From Guillardia theta CCMP2712 (lineage: Eukaryota > Cryptophyceae > Pyrenomonadales > Geminigeraceae): DNA of 64,000 nucleotides. The stretch's first letter is position 1, and each line of letters begins with the position of its first letter. The notes beneath the pieces were generated by a model. That model was not told the DNA's origin, ran no database searches, and saw only the letters and a list, made by a program, of their open reading frames with translations. The DNA lies in NCBI RefSeq assembly GCF_000315625.1, contig NW_005434504.1:1-64000 (forward strand), written 5' to 3'. Shown in pieces: positions 1 to 8,868 of the stretch. The translations under genes and the position numbers were made by a program.

Positions 1-757
1 GCCGGCAGGATCCCGTCCGACGAAACAAGGGGGGGGTCAAGGGGAGGTTTTCTTCCCCCTGGGGAGAAATGTCCTATGGGTTTTTGGATCTGCGATATAA
101 AAAAGTCTTGTCTCGGTCACGTGATGTGTCACGTGACCGGTCAGGTGAGCCTGTCAGCCGGGTCACGGCCCCTGTCAGCCGGCTGACATGTCACGGGCCT
201 GCTGACACGGTCCGCTGACCGGTCACGGCCGCCCGGAGAGATCGGGCCCCCGGCCAATCTCCGGACACTTAGCCTCCTGGCGGGCCTCCAGGGGGTCTGA
301 GGCGGGGCTGAAGGCTGCAGTCGGTCTACTGACGGGCCCGGCCGGCAGGATCCGTCGAGAAACAGGGGGGTCAAGGGAGGTTTTCTTCCCCCTGGGAGAA
401 ATGTCCTATGGGTTTTTGGATCTGCGATATAAAAAAGTCTTGTCTCGGTCACGTGATGTGTCACGTGACCGGTCAGGTGAGCCTGTCAGCCGGGTCACGG
501 ACCCTGTCAGCCGGCTGACATGTCACGGGCCTGCTGACACGGTCCGCTGACCGGTCACGGCCGCCCGGAGAGATCAGGCCCCCGGCCAATCTCCGGACAC
601 TTAGCCTCCTGGCGGGCCTCCAGGGGGTCTGAGGCGGGGCTGAAGGCTGCAGTCGGTCTACTGACGGGCCCGGCCGGCAGGATCCGTCGAGAAACAGGGG
701 GGTCAAGGGAGGTTTTCTTCCCCCTGGGAGAAATGTCCTATGGGTTTTTGGATCTGC
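1..757. repeat. 332-bp GC-rich tandem repeat array, left copy
   Basis: About 2.3 copies of a 332-bp unit run off the left edge: the CACGTGATGTGTCACGTG core recurs at about 119 and 451. Each unit holds nested palindromes (two CACGTG boxes around ATGTG, and GTCAGCCGGCTGAC) and an AT patch, GATATAAAAAAG. The array stops abruptly at about 757, just after GGATCTGC. An inverted copy lies at 10144-10949 and a same-orientation partial copy at 24838-25217. Open frames of about 107 aa inside the unit are by-products of high GC and repetition. A satellite, terminal-repeat or origin-associated role is possible; none is shown. Confidence 0.93.
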
Positions 758-760
758 TCT

Positions 761-1052
761 AGGTTTTTTTTTCTTTTATTAGTATATTATATATTATATA
801 TATATTATATTATATATATTATATTAGTACTATATATATTACTTAATGTATATAGTACTAATTAGTACTCTGTGATTCTCTGTTACACTTATACATATAG
901 TACTATGTAGTACTAATGTATATAGTGTAACAGGGTTTAACACAGTACTAATTAGTACTATACATATTAAGTAATATATATAGTACTAATATAATATATA
1001 TAATATAATATATATATAATATATAATATACTAATAAAAGAAAAAAAACTAA
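761..1052. repeat. AT-rich near-perfect 290-bp palindrome
   Basis: Bases n and 1813-n pair across the stretch, with a two-base centre at 906/907. The outer arms (about 763-850 and 963-1050) are nearly perfect, beginning with a T tract and CTTTTATTAG and built from TATA/AGTACT steps. The inner arms have a few mismatches around the TGTTACACT motif. The strand could extrude as a long cruciform. It sits between the GC-rich array and the first rightward gene. A replication origin, hairpin end or recombination hotspot would fit, but this is inference. Confidence 0.9.
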
Positions 1053-1222
1053 AGAAAAAAAAACTCTTGCAGTCCTTCCAAAAATTTTGCCAGCCCCCCC
1101 CCCTCTCATTCTGGGAGCCCGGCCCTAAAAGTCCAATTATAAAATTAGTCAATTTAGTACCAGTCAGTACCCCACCCCTCATATTACCATACATCCGACT
1201 ACCCGTGGTTCCTTTCCCACTC

Positions 1223-1228
1223 TATAAA
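1223..1228 (+). promoter_or_regulatory. TATA box of the first gene
   Basis: TATAAA lies 37 nt before the ATG at 1265, the same arrangement as for most genes in the window. It favours the ATG at 1265 over upstream non-ATG extensions of the frame. Confidence 0.6.
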
Positions 1229-1264
1229 TTCCCGCCCGCCTGCCCTTCATTGTATGCCCCGAGC

Positions 1265-1681
1265 ATGTCGATGTATTACAGCGATGACGGTGTGATACAG
1301 GATGGTGATACACTGGAGGAGGTACAGGAGAAAGCCAGGAAGCACGGCAGAGCGATTGCCATGGACTTCCTAGGTACCGCTGTCAGGAGGCAGGTTCCGT
1401 GTGAGATCAACCGGTGCAGATTCTTCTTGGAGCAGTACGAACGTAACATGCGAGAGGAGAAGAACGCTTCACTTGTTCGACTGTTCCGGATGAAGATTAC
1501 CATGTTTGCAAGCATCATCGAGACGCTGCGCATCCACATGAAGGACGCACCGGAGATCGGGCCTGAGTACCGCGCGCCTGAGTACCGCGATAAGGGCCGG
1601 GGAGGAGAATACAGTATGCGTGAGAGAGAGATAATAAGAGAATGGGAGAAAGGGAGACGCGATGAGTGCATGGTACAATAG
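1265..1681 (+). CDS. Hypothetical 138-aa charged protein
   Basis: I do not recognise this protein. It opens with an acidic segment (MSMYYSDDGV), continues as a helical, charged stretch (about residues 25-95) with many Arg, Glu and Met, and ends in a very basic and acidic tail with a short duplicated EYRAPEYR element near residue 103. No signal peptide or membrane segment is visible. The start was chosen because a TATA box ends 37 nt upstream. An AATAAA follows within about 15 nt of the TAG stop (CAATAAAG near 1690), consistent with a short polyadenylated transcript. It is the first of four consecutive rightward genes. Confidence 0.65.
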   Translation: MSMYYSDDGVIQDGDTLEEVQEKARKHGRAIAMDFLGTAVRRQVPCEINRCRFFLEQYERNMREEKNASLVRLFRMKITMFASIIETLRIHMKDAPEIGPEYRAPEYRDKGRGGEYSMREREIIREWEKGRRDECMVQ

Positions 1682-1834
1682 CTTCTCCAATAAAGTTATG
1701 TTGTAATCACCCCTGTCTACCACCCGTATCGCAAGGGTGTTTCACCACCCCTCCATTCGACCTGTGCCTACACCGGTCGTATACGACCTGCTTTCCCGCG
1801 CATTTGCCCGTCGCGGGAGAACGGAGGGGGGGCG

Positions 1835-2644
1835 ATGCAGGGAGCGGAGGGAGCGACGAGGGGGAGCGCAGGGAGTGTCAAGTACGTCAGCTCTCTGACC
1901 AGCAAGTGTTTCCGCTCGCACGACGTGTGTGTGATGTGCGGGGTGCTGCTGGCGAACGACGAGGGGCGGAGGAGCAAGACGGTGCGGACGTTCCTGGGGA
2001 TGCTGGAGAACCGCTGGCGCAAGACGCCGTACATGTGGGCGGTGCTGAACCAGCTGGTCTCCTCCGCCGCCTCCCCGAACGAGCGGCTGACCGCCTGCAC
2101 GGCCTGCATCAACTGGATCCGCCGCTCGGTGCCGAGCAACGAGCACGCGGAGTGCAACATGGGGGAGCACAAGGTGTACCTGCTGATCGACCGCCTGATC
2201 GGCTTCTCGCTGGCGCCCGGGGAGGTGGCCTGTCCCGACATGCGGAACATGCGGCGCCTGGTGTCCAGCCTGCTGGAGGAGCGGGTGGTGGACGGGCAGG
2301 TGGTGCGGAACTACTACCTCGCCATCCTGCCCGAGCACCTCCGCCTCGCCCTGCAGGAGAGCGGGGGCGACGTGAACCAGTGCATCCGGCGGGTGGTGCT
2401 CCGCTGGTTCAACGACGTCAACAACCGCTCCCCGATCTTCCGCCACCCCGACACGGCCTACGTGGTCAGGAAGGCCCTCGGGTGGACGGGCGACCCTCTC
2501 CGGGAGGAGGAGGAGAAGGGGGAGGGCGCGGAGCAAACGGCCGATGAACCCCAGACCCCCGGCTACACCCAGACCCCGAGTGATGCCCAGACCCCCATGT
2601 ACGAGATCGTCGATGATGACGAGGAGGGTTCGGGTGAAGAATAG
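1835..2644 (+). CDS. Hypothetical 269-aa protein with Cys-rich N-terminus
   Basis: Unrecognised protein with strong GC3 bias, which supports the frame. Residues about 25-40 contain CFRSHDVCVMCG and a later CTACINW, a spacing that could bind zinc. The middle is a helical domain (about 45-215). The C-terminus is acidic and carries three near-repeats of QTP (QTPGYTQTPSDAQTPMYE) before an Asp/Glu tail. Such Thr/Pro-rich acidic tails are often unstructured. AATAAA follows about 25 nt after the stop. A long leftward frame over the same DNA (1742-2536) is a GC shadow. Role unknown. Confidence 0.75.
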   Translation: MQGAEGATRGSAGSVKYVSSLTSKCFRSHDVCVMCGVLLANDEGRRSKTVRTFLGMLENRWRKTPYMWAVLNQLVSSAASPNERLTACTACINWIRRSVPSNEHAECNMGEHKVYLLIDRLIGFSLAPGEVACPDMRNMRRLVSSLLEERVVDGQVVRNYYLAILPEHLRLALQESGGDVNQCIRRVVLRWFNDVNNRSPIFRHPDTAYVVRKALGWTGDPLREEEEKGEGAEQTADEPQTPGYTQTPSDAQTPMYEIVDDDEEGSGEE

Positions 2645-2709
2645 TGAGTGTTTCAGTGTGCTGATTTGAATAAACGTACATAAGCGAGAGTGGTGTGTGG
2701 GTTCGGGAG

Positions 2710-3120
2710 ATGGGGGTCTGTGGCATGATGGGATCGGCTGGGATCACCGCCCTGAAGGGCCCGGCGAGCCAGCAGGTGGTGGGCAACTCCCTCGTGTACA
2801 CGCTGGAGGTGGAGGACCGCGGGAGGATGGCGGAGAGGCTCTCCGAGCTGGAGGATATCGTGCGGCTCGAGTCGCTCTCGGAAAGCCCGCACTGTGGCGC
2901 GCTGCAGTCGGCGAGCTACAAGGGTTTCCAGAGGGAGGCGCTGGCGTGGGCGAGGGGGTACCGCCCCGTGCCCCCCGGCGGGTGCCACTTCCCCGCCAAC
3001 CTCGGCTACGTCACTTTCATCGGCGGCAGGCTCAGCTACATCCTCCCGCTTCCCGATGCGCCGAAGGGAGAGCCGGTAAGAAAGAGGCAGTTTCTAGAGA
3101 TGGAGGACGACGGGGACTGA
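2710..3120 (+). CDS. Hypothetical 136-aa protein
   Basis: Unrecognised small globular protein. The only ATG starts are at 2710 and shortly after; an upstream frame start at 2695 would be GTG. A TACATAA box near 2676 lies about 28 nt before the ATG at 2710, matching the window's promoter spacing. Features are a helix-rich centre (residues 35-65) and a Gly/Pro-rich, hydrophobic C-terminal half (about 85-120) ending in a basic then acidic tail. No signal peptide. Very GC-rich, like its neighbours on both sides. Confidence 0.6.
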   Translation: MGVCGMMGSAGITALKGPASQQVVGNSLVYTLEVEDRGRMAERLSELEDIVRLESLSESPHCGALQSASYKGFQREALAWARGYRPVPPGGCHFPANLGYVTFIGGRLSYILPLPDAPKGEPVRKRQFLEMEDDGD

Positions 3121-3167
3121 GTTCGGTTTGTTTGTTCAACCTTATTTAACCCAAGTGCGTGTGGTTC

Positions 3168-3173
3168 AATAAA
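3168..3173 (+). terminator. AATAAA poly(A)-type signal one base before the next ATG
   Basis: AATAAA at 3168-3173 is followed by one base and then the ATG at 3175. It is well placed to end the 2710-3120 gene's transcript and shows how tightly the block is packed. It could equally serve as an AT-rich part of the downstream promoter. Confidence 0.5.
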
Positions 3174-3174
3174 G

Positions 3175-6100
3175 ATGGAGGACCGATACTTGAACAGGTT
3201 CACTTCCTATATTGCCAGTGCGCTACAAGTCGATGTTGGTAAGATTAAGGAGTTTCTGCACGATCCTAGAGGAGAAGATGCATGGTATTCGACCTTTTCC
3301 AATGTCGTGTGGTCAATTGAAAACATCCAGAATTTAGCCATTGCGGTGGTAGATGGTGCGTACCCTTACATCAAGGGCAAAAAGAAGTCCTATGATGGTA
3401 CTGTGCAAGATCGAGTTCTGCGTTCTTTAATATATACAAACGTGAGAGGTATGGTCAATACTCTTTACAACGACAGAAATCAAGAAAAGATAGTGAAGGT
3501 CTTGCAGGATGTATCAATCATTCCTGCCCAGTATTACATCTATTCAATCGTCGGGGCTATCGCCATGCATTTTCCTGGAGTTTGTGAGCGGGTCGATCCC
3601 TTGGAAAGACACGTGGATTCCATCCTCAAGTTGCTACGGAAAGATGATTCTCCGAACGCTGCAGACATGGAGAGAGCCGAGTATCTTTTCGGTATCATTC
3701 GGGAAATTATTTGGAATGATTTGCGGGTCGATCAGCACAAATTACTTACACTGTTGCTGCTGTTCATGAATAAGAATAGGGCGAAGATAGGGATGGAACC
3801 CATACAGTTAAAATCCAGCGGGAGCAGTATCCTCCCGCGTGTCGGTGCCCGCATCCCCCTCCGCGCCACCGCCAGCGAGGGGGAGGTGAGGGCGGTGGAG
3901 GGGGCTAAGCTGCCGTTCGTCGGGGCGCTGCAGATCGTCTGCCGGCGCAAGGGCCTGGAGCACAACATCATCGAGCACGCCATCGCCTGGGTGAGCTGCA
4001 GGAACTCGTACTCGGCGGTGCCCATGGGGGGCGGGGTCTTCCTGGTGTCGGGCGACCTGGCGACTGCGGAGCTGCAGCACCTGCAGGTGATGGCGGTGGC
4101 GGCGGGTCCTTCGGTGGCGAAGCTGGTCAGCATCGGCGCCCCGCCCAACGTCAAGGACATCCACATGGGCACGGGGAGGCTGCCGCTGCGGGCGGTGCTG
4201 GAGATGGCGGTCGGCGGGGAGGCCCTGGAGGAGGGGGAGTCGAGCAACGGCTTCATGAGCGTGGGGTTCGACCCCGTGCAGCCCGACGTGGAGATCGTGG
4301 TGAGGGCGGTCCCGCTGCCGGGCGGCCTGGGGGGCAAGTTCTCCGCGATGAACCGGACGGCACTGGGGGAGTACCGGAGGATGGAGGATAAGCTGATCCC
4401 CATGGGGCAGGACCGGATCAACCGGTACAACATGCAGCAGAACGTGGTGGCGCTTAACTTCTGCCAGGAGATGGAGCGGCGGGGCATCAAGCGGCACCCG
4501 GAGGGGGTGATGTCGGGCCTGTTCGTGAGCAGCATCGGCAACACGCTGGTGGACGTCCTGACCAACATGGACGTTATCATGCAGGAGAAGATCCGTATCT
4601 CGAGGACGACGGCGCTCGACGCCTTCGGCATCACGGCGCTGCTCTTCCGGATGACGGGGCTTTCGGCCCACGACCGCGTCGACGAGAGGGTGGCGGCGGA
4701 CTGCCTCGCCAATGTCGGCGGGCTGTTCGCCTCGGACCTGACCTACGCGAGTGACGTCAAGCCCCTGCTGCCGGAGAAGCGCCCGCAGGACCTGAAGCCG
4801 CTGCTGGACCGGAGTGATGGTGAGGAGGAGGTGGTCGTGGTGTACGAAGATTCTGGGATGGGTTCTGGGATGGGTTCTGGAAGTTCCAGGGTCGGTTCTT
4901 CCATGAAGGCACTCGGGAGGGACGCCGGGGCGGACGCCCGCAAGAACGACCTGGAGACCGTCCCGGCCTACGCGATGAGCGAGGACATCATGGTCCCTTT
5001 CTCGGACATCTTCCTGCGGATGTCGCACGCCCAAGAGACGCTGTTCAACCACCTCAGCGACACGGAGAGGCGGGGGTACCTGGAGGGGCTGCGGAGCGGG
5101 GACTGCGAGGACCTCTCCCACATGGGCATCCTGGGTTTCAGCTACATGCGCCGCTTCTGTGTGCGGCTGAGCAGCAAGTGCGGGGTGATCTACGACGAGT
5201 ACCCGGAGCTGGAGCGGATGACCAAGGAGGCGTTCGCGGAGGAGGTGTACCGCTCGATCCGGGCGCAGGAGGAGGTCAAGGACTGGACGGACGACGAGCT
5301 CCGGGGGGTGATCCGCCAGTGCGGCGAGTTCGGCGAGCACCTCCACGACACCTCGATGCGGGCGGTGCTGATGACGGCCAAGGCGGCGAAGATGTCCGCG
5401 ACCGGCAAGCCGATGAACATGCCCCCCGCGGGCCACTGCGCGGCCATGATCGTCAGGGGGAGGAGCTCTGTGGAGGCGGCGGCGCGCTCGCGGCCCGAGA
5501 CCAGCCTGACCTCCGGGATGGAGAACCAGCAGAGCAGCTACGACCGCATCCTCACCGAGATGACGACGGCGGTGAGGATCGAGAGCTTCGTCGGGAGGGA
5601 GGAGGTGACGGGCAAGCCCGCCTCGTACGTCTCGCAGAAGATCCGGGCGAACGGGGGCCTGCCCAACCCTTTGAGTGAGGCCACGTTCTACAACAAGTGC
5701 ACGATGTTCATGGCGCCCACGCGGGAGATGAAGCCCTGGATGCACATCGGCAAGCTGGACGGCATCTTCTGGCATGTGGTCTCGACCATCGGGGACACCA
5801 TGCTGCTGAAGCACTCCACCGTGGGCGTGCCGATCACCGAGGCCGTCAGCTCGACCGACAAGGAGCTGCGCGGGATCAAGGTCGACTTCACCGAGGCGGA
5901 GAGGCAGGAGACGCTGATGATGGCGCGCTACGCCCTGCCCCCGATCGAGAGCAACACCGCGCTCATCGGGAGGAAGTTGGACCGCCCCCTCCCCCGGTGC
6001 ATCTACGGGCCCAACACCATCCCCATCGGCTACATCGTGGAGAAGCGCGAGTCGCCGGAGATCGCCGCGTGGGTGGCGCAGAACCCCGCCCAGCGCTACC

Positions 6101-6216
6101 TCGTCAACCTCGGGAGCAAGACCATCGCGGTCCACCAGATGAACAAGTGCGCGATGAAGGGGCTGCGCGAGACGCTCATGAAGCAGGACAGGGTGAACAT
6201 TGTGGATTCGGTCTAA
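3175..6216 (+). CDS. 1013-aa two-part protein: unique N-terminal domain plus papain/transglutaminase-like paralogue domain
   Basis: Residues about 1-220 are an unrecognised helical domain encoded in AT-richer DNA. From about codon 220 (near 3830) the DNA becomes extremely GC-rich, and the protein aligns end to end with the 727-aa protein at 17279-19462: matching blocks include IIEHA, DLATAE, QHLQ, VKDIHM, FDPVQPD, TYASD and RYALPPIE. Residue 644 is the Cys of a GDCED motif and residue 754 the His of GHCAAM. Such a Cys/His pair is typical of bacterial-transglutaminase-like or papain-fold peptidases, where GDCED and GHA-type motifs hold the catalytic residues. Activity is inferred, not shown. 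A low-complexity linker rich in Gly, Ser and Met lies near residues 560-580. It may be a natural fusion or a recombination chimera. Frames antisense to it, up to 775 codons, are GC shadows. Confidence 0.85.
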   Translation: MEDRYLNRFTSYIASALQVDVGKIKEFLHDPRGEDAWYSTFSNVVWSIENIQNLAIAVVDGAYPYIKGKKKSYDGTVQDRVLRSLIYTNVRGMVNTLYNDRNQEKIVKVLQDVSIIPAQYYIYSIVGAIAMHFPGVCERVDPLERHVDSILKLLRKDDSPNAADMERAEYLFGIIREIIWNDLRVDQHKLLTLLLLFMNKNRAKIGMEPIQLKSSGSSILPRVGARIPLRATASEGEVRAVEGAKLPFVGALQIVCRRKGLEHNIIEHAIAWVSCRNSYSAVPMGGGVFLVSGDLATAELQHLQVMAVAAGPSVAKLVSIGAPPNVKDIHMGTGRLPLRAVLEMAVGGEALEEGESSNGFMSVGFDPVQPDVEIVVRAVPLPGGLGGKFSAMNRTALGEYRRMEDKLIPMGQDRINRYNMQQNVVALNFCQEMERRGIKRHPEGVMSGLFVSSIGNTLVDVLTNMDVIMQEKIRISRTTALDAFGITALLFRMTGLSAHDRVDERVAADCLANVGGLFASDLTYASDVKPLLPEKRPQDLKPLLDRSDGEEEVVVVYEDSGMGSGMGSGSSRVGSSMKALGRDAGADARKNDLETVPAYAMSEDIMVPFSDIFLRMSHAQETLFNHLSDTERRGYLEGLRSGDCEDLSHMGILGFSYMRRFCVRLSSKCGVIYDEYPELERMTKEAFAEEVYRSIRAQEEVKDWTDDELRGVIRQCGEFGEHLHDTSMRAVLMTAKAAKMSATGKPMNMPPAGHCAAMIVRGRSSVEAAARSRPETSLTSGMENQQSSYDRILTEMTTAVRIESFVGREEVTGKPASYVSQKIRANGGLPNPLSEATFYNKCTMFMAPTREMKPWMHIGKLDGIFWHVVSTIGDTMLLKHSTVGVPITEAVSSTDKELRGIKVDFTEAERQETLMMARYALPPIESNTALIGRKLDRPLPRCIYGPNTIPIGYIVEKRESPEIAAWVAQNPAQRYLVNLGSKTIAVHQMNKCAMKGLRETLMKQDRVNIVDSV

Positions 6217-6245
6217 CGTTCAAATGAAGGTTTAATGAAATTTCC

Positions 6246-6617
6246 TTAAGGCTCTTCCTTGGGGTCCTCCCCGATCACGGTCGGGCCTTCGTCTTCCTCT
6301 CCTTGGGTGCTGTTGCCCCCCGCGTCCGGTGAGGGGGTGCTGTTGCTCGCCGTGTCCGGTGAGGGGGTGGTCTTACCTTCACTGTGGTCAGGTGAGCCCG
6401 GTGGGCGCGGCTGCACGTAGATCGGCATGGCGGGGGGGATCTGGAAGCTCGGCTCGGAGACGATGGGGAGGATGGGGCGAGGGGCGGGCATGGGCGGGCG
6501 GGGCGCCGTCCCGTGGTAGGAGGGTGGGGAGGATGGGGGGGATGCGTCGTTTGAGAGGGTGAAGGGAAACCAGGAGGATGCGAGCGCAACCAGGGAGAGG
6601 AGGGTGTGGGCGCGCAT
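6246..6617 (-). CDS. Small secreted Pro/Ser-rich protein
   Basis: A 123-aa protein with an N-terminal signal peptide (hydrophobic MRAHTLLSLVALASSW), followed by a chain dominated by Pro, Ser and Thr with two near-repeats of TPSPD and an acidic tail. There is no C-terminal membrane segment, so it would be secreted or lumenal. Two NST sequons near residues 90-105 could be glycosylated. A TATATAAAA box lies 37 nt upstream of the ATG. The next gene upstream on the same strand ends only about 50 nt away, so that spacer holds the promoter. Function unknown; mucin-like or virion surface decoration is a guess. Confidence 0.65.
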   Translation of the reverse strand: MRAHTLLSLVALASSWFPFTLSNDASPPSSPPSYHGTAPRPPMPAPRPILPIVSEPSFQIPPAMPIYVQPRPPGSPDHSEGKTTPSPDTASNSTPSPDAGGNSTQGEEDEGPTVIGEDPKEEP

Positions 6618-6653
6618 GGGTTGGGCTGGCTTGGTCTTTGGCCCTTAGGCCGG

Positions 6654-6662
6654 TTTTATATA
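6654..6662 (-). promoter_or_regulatory. TATA box (TATATAAAA) for the small secreted protein
   Basis: Lies 37 nt before the ATG at 6617 and directly after the stop of the upstream leftward gene, so each gene in the tandem pair has its own promoter. Confidence 0.6.
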
Positions 6663-6666
6663 CGCA

Positions 6667-7278
6667 CTAGACCCCCGTAAACGCACGCAGGATGCCGTCG
6701 CACACGGAATTGACCACGTCCACCACGATGCCGTAGAGCTCGGGGGTGAAGACGACGAGGACGAGGTCCTTGGGGTGGGTCCTGGCGTGCCCGCCCATGA
6801 AGGAGAGCGAGACCGGGAGGCACATGAGAAGCAGGTCCGTGGCGATGCGGACGATCGAGCCCCCGACGATGGTCCTCCTCCCGATGCCATCCAGCGTCTG
6901 GGAGAGGATGTAAAGGATGTGGACGTTGCAGAAGCAGCCGAGGAGGACGACCAGCGTGGGCTCCAGCGTTACCAGCCGCGCGAGGAGGGCCGTGTAGACC
7001 ACCCACGCCTCCAGGAAGTGCATGATGTACTCGAAGGTCTTGCCATCGGTCGCGGACGTGTAGATGAAGCTCGGGAGGAAGGAGGCAACGAGGTGGAAGA
7101 GCGTCGCTGCCGGGTAGACGAAGGCCTGCAGGGCCGTCAGGCGGTACCCACCCTCCTCCCGGTCGAAGTGGAAGCCACCCAGGTCCAGCAGGGTCGGGAG
7201 GTAGTAGAAAGCCAGGCAGTAGCACTTCATCAGCGTCGGGCAGCTGTTGTGGAAGCAGGGCTTGCTGATCCGTGGCAT
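6667..7278 (-). CDS. Multi-pass membrane protein, 203 aa
   Basis: Hydropathy read by eye gives four or five membrane spans: about residues 20-35, 50-75, 85-110, 112-130 and 140-165, with a final amphipathic stretch. A Cys cluster at the N-terminus (CFHNSC, then KCYC) and CFCNV in the fourth span could form disulfides. I do not recognise the family. The strongly biased third positions support the frame. It lies between the secreted Pro-rich protein and small coiled-coil genes on the same strand. The promoter is unclear: the upstream spacer is C/T-rich with long T tracts. Confidence 0.7.
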   Translation of the reverse strand: MPRISKPCFHNSCPTLMKCYCLAFYYLPTLLDLGGFHFDREEGGYRLTALQAFVYPAATLFHLVASFLPSFIYTSATDGKTFEYIMHFLEAWVVYTALLARLVTLEPTLVVLLGCFCNVHILYILSQTLDGIGRRTIVGGSIVRIATDLLLMCLPVSLSFMGGHARTHPKDLVLVVFTPELYGIVVDVVNSVCDGILRAFTGV

Positions 7279-7411
7279 GGCGCGCGGTGCCCTTACCCCC
7301 CCCTTCGCCTCCCCGCCTTTCTACCCACCCACCCGCGCAGTTTTTTTTTTGTTTTTTTTCAGGCTCTGACGTTAATGGTATCGAACTTTATTACGATGGG
7401 TACTCGATGAA

Positions 7412-7789
7412 TTACTGCTGGTCGGTCAGCTTGGCTCGCTTGGGGGCGGATCGCAGCGAAACCAACACGTTTTCGAGGATGGACATAAACTTCTTCATCT
7501 CCTCCAGTTCCTCCTTGAGCTCGGCGATCTCTTGCTTGAACGTGGTAGCGAAGTACTCCGCCTCCTCTTCCTCTTTCAGATCCTTCAGACCCTCGATGGT
7601 GCTTTCCATTTTGCATTTGTCGATGATAAAATCGCAGGGAAAGAACAAGGATTTCGTGCTTCTGTCTGCAGCAATCACGCATAGTTTTTCGAGTTTTGTG
7701 ATATCGTCGGAGTTCATAGAACCGAATTCGGAACCGATGAGCTGGTCAAGGGTGAAAAACTCAAGTGTACGTTTCACAGCTTTGGGCAT
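7412..7789 (-). CDS. Small coiled-coil protein, 125 aa
   Basis: Unrecognised protein. Residues 1-60 form a compact N-terminal part with two cysteines; residues about 62-105 are a heptad-like coiled coil rich in Lys, Glu and Leu; the tail is basic. AATAAA on this strand (TTTATT at 7387-7392) sits about 20 nt after the stop. Base composition is much less GC-rich than the genes just left of it, one of several such steps in the window. No signal peptide. Confidence 0.65.
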   Translation of the reverse strand: MPKAVKRTLEFFTLDQLIGSEFGSMNSDDITKLEKLCVIAADRSTKSLFFPCDFIIDKCKMESTIEGLKDLKEEEEAEYFATTFKQEIAELKEELEEMKKFMSILENVLVSLRSAPKRAKLTDQQ

Positions 7790-7882
7790 TGTTGAAATGC
7801 TTTGGCGTGAAGTGCGTTCCTTGGAAGTCCTTAAATAAGCGGGGTGTGTGTGTTTTTTTTTTAATTTTTAGTAAGGTGATGT

Positions 7883-8143
7883 TTAGTGACTGGTTACATA
7901 CTCTCGGAACATGAGCTCCTCCTGCCGTTCCTTCTCGTTTTTCAGGGTCTTAACGTGCAGCAGGTGGCCGACAAAGAACGAGCGCATTGGACTCTGTGGG
8001 TCTGTGCTCTCGATGCCGTTCAGCGCCATGATGGCCTCCTCGATGATATCCTTCTCCGTGGCATGGCACGGGATGTTGATCGGTTCGGACTCGGTGTTCT
8101 CGAGGTTGATGTACGTGTGAGTTGCTTCGTCGATGTAGAACAT
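7883..8143 (-). CDS. Small hypothetical protein, 86 aa
   Basis: Unrecognised acidic protein with a predicted beta-rich N-terminus (MFYIDEATHTYINLEN), a central helix (about 30-45) and a charged C-terminal helix. A TTTAAAT-type AT box at about 8172-8181 lies roughly 30 nt before the ATG, in keeping with neighbouring promoters. It is one of a run of leftward genes from 9.5 to 6.2 kb, each with its own promoter-like box. Confidence 0.55.
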   Translation of the reverse strand: MFYIDEATHTYINLENTESEPINIPCHATEKDIIEEAIMALNGIESTDPQSPMRSFFVGHLLHVKTLKNEKERQEELMFREYVTSH

Positions 8144-8194
8144 GATGATGTTGCAGGCGCCCGCTTCATGTGCTTTAAATAAAGGGGCGGGCGG

Positions 8195-8828
8195 CTACCT
8201 GAACTCGTAGTCCACCCCGTGCTTGCAGAGCTCGTCCTCCACCTCCTCCCTCACCCTCCTGACCATCTCCCTGTTGAACGCCTCCTTCCCGGGGCCTGGC
8301 TTGAATCTGCGGTGGTAGCCCGAGGCAATGCCCGTTGAGCACCGTGGCCATGCCACCGATCATGACGGAAGCGACATTGTCACCCGAGAGGTCGCTGGCG
8401 TAAGCCGTGCCGACAGAGATGCCCTGCATGCTGAAGAGGTAGGGGAAGACATGCTGTTTCTTTGCCTCGTCCCTGTATGAGATGTATTTGGTGATGTCAT
8501 CGGGTGACAGTGTGCGGTAGTGCTCACGAATGCCCTGCTTCAGGCCTTGCGGGACCTTGTCTCCCAGGGTTGTGATGACCGATGGATATGCGAAGAGCTT
8601 GTAGGTCTCGTGGAACTCTCCCTTCTCGTTTATCCCGTTTTTTGTCATTCGGTTCACATTCAGCACGATCTCGTCCTTCATCATTGCGTAGCGGTATTTG
8701 TTCTGCGTCAGATCCTTCTCTGTGTTCCCCATGTCCGTGTAAAGGTCATGGTTCACCTTGCAGGCAACAATGTGCTTTGCAGATGAATCGATTCGTGTCC
8801 CTGTGTACTGTGCGATGCTGTGTGCCAT
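8195..8828 (-). pseudogene. Hypothetical about 210-aa protein interrupted by one frameshift
   Basis: The ATG at 8828 is preceded about 41 nt upstream by TATATAAA. The frame is good to codon 165 (ending MATVLN), then the GGG run at 8331-8333 throws it off by one base. Skipping one G restores a continuous, well-biased frame (GIASGYHRRF onward) that ends at a TAG at 8195-8197. The protein has a basic N-terminus, a Gly/Ala-rich hydrophobic segment around residues 150-170 (VASVMIGGMATVLN) that could be membrane-active, and a charged helical C-terminus. Either a homopolymer sequencing error, a true mutation, or a programmed +1 shift. Family not recognised. Confidence 0.6.
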
Positions 8829-8868
8829 CCCTCTCACACACACTCTCTCTCTACTTTGAGGTGTTAGG

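Noticed and set aside
141-706. Repeated about 107-aa frames in the 332-bp arrays (also at 10.2-10.9 kb and 24.5-25.3 kb)
   Set aside because: They repeat with the unit, run through its palindromes, lack promoter boxes at usual spacing and have no recognisable domains.
3808-6135. A 775-codon leftward open frame opposite the 1013-aa gene
   Set aside because: It is a shadow caused by very high GC: the rightward frame has the paralogue alignment and strong third-position bias; the leftward product is Arg/His/Pro-rich with no features.
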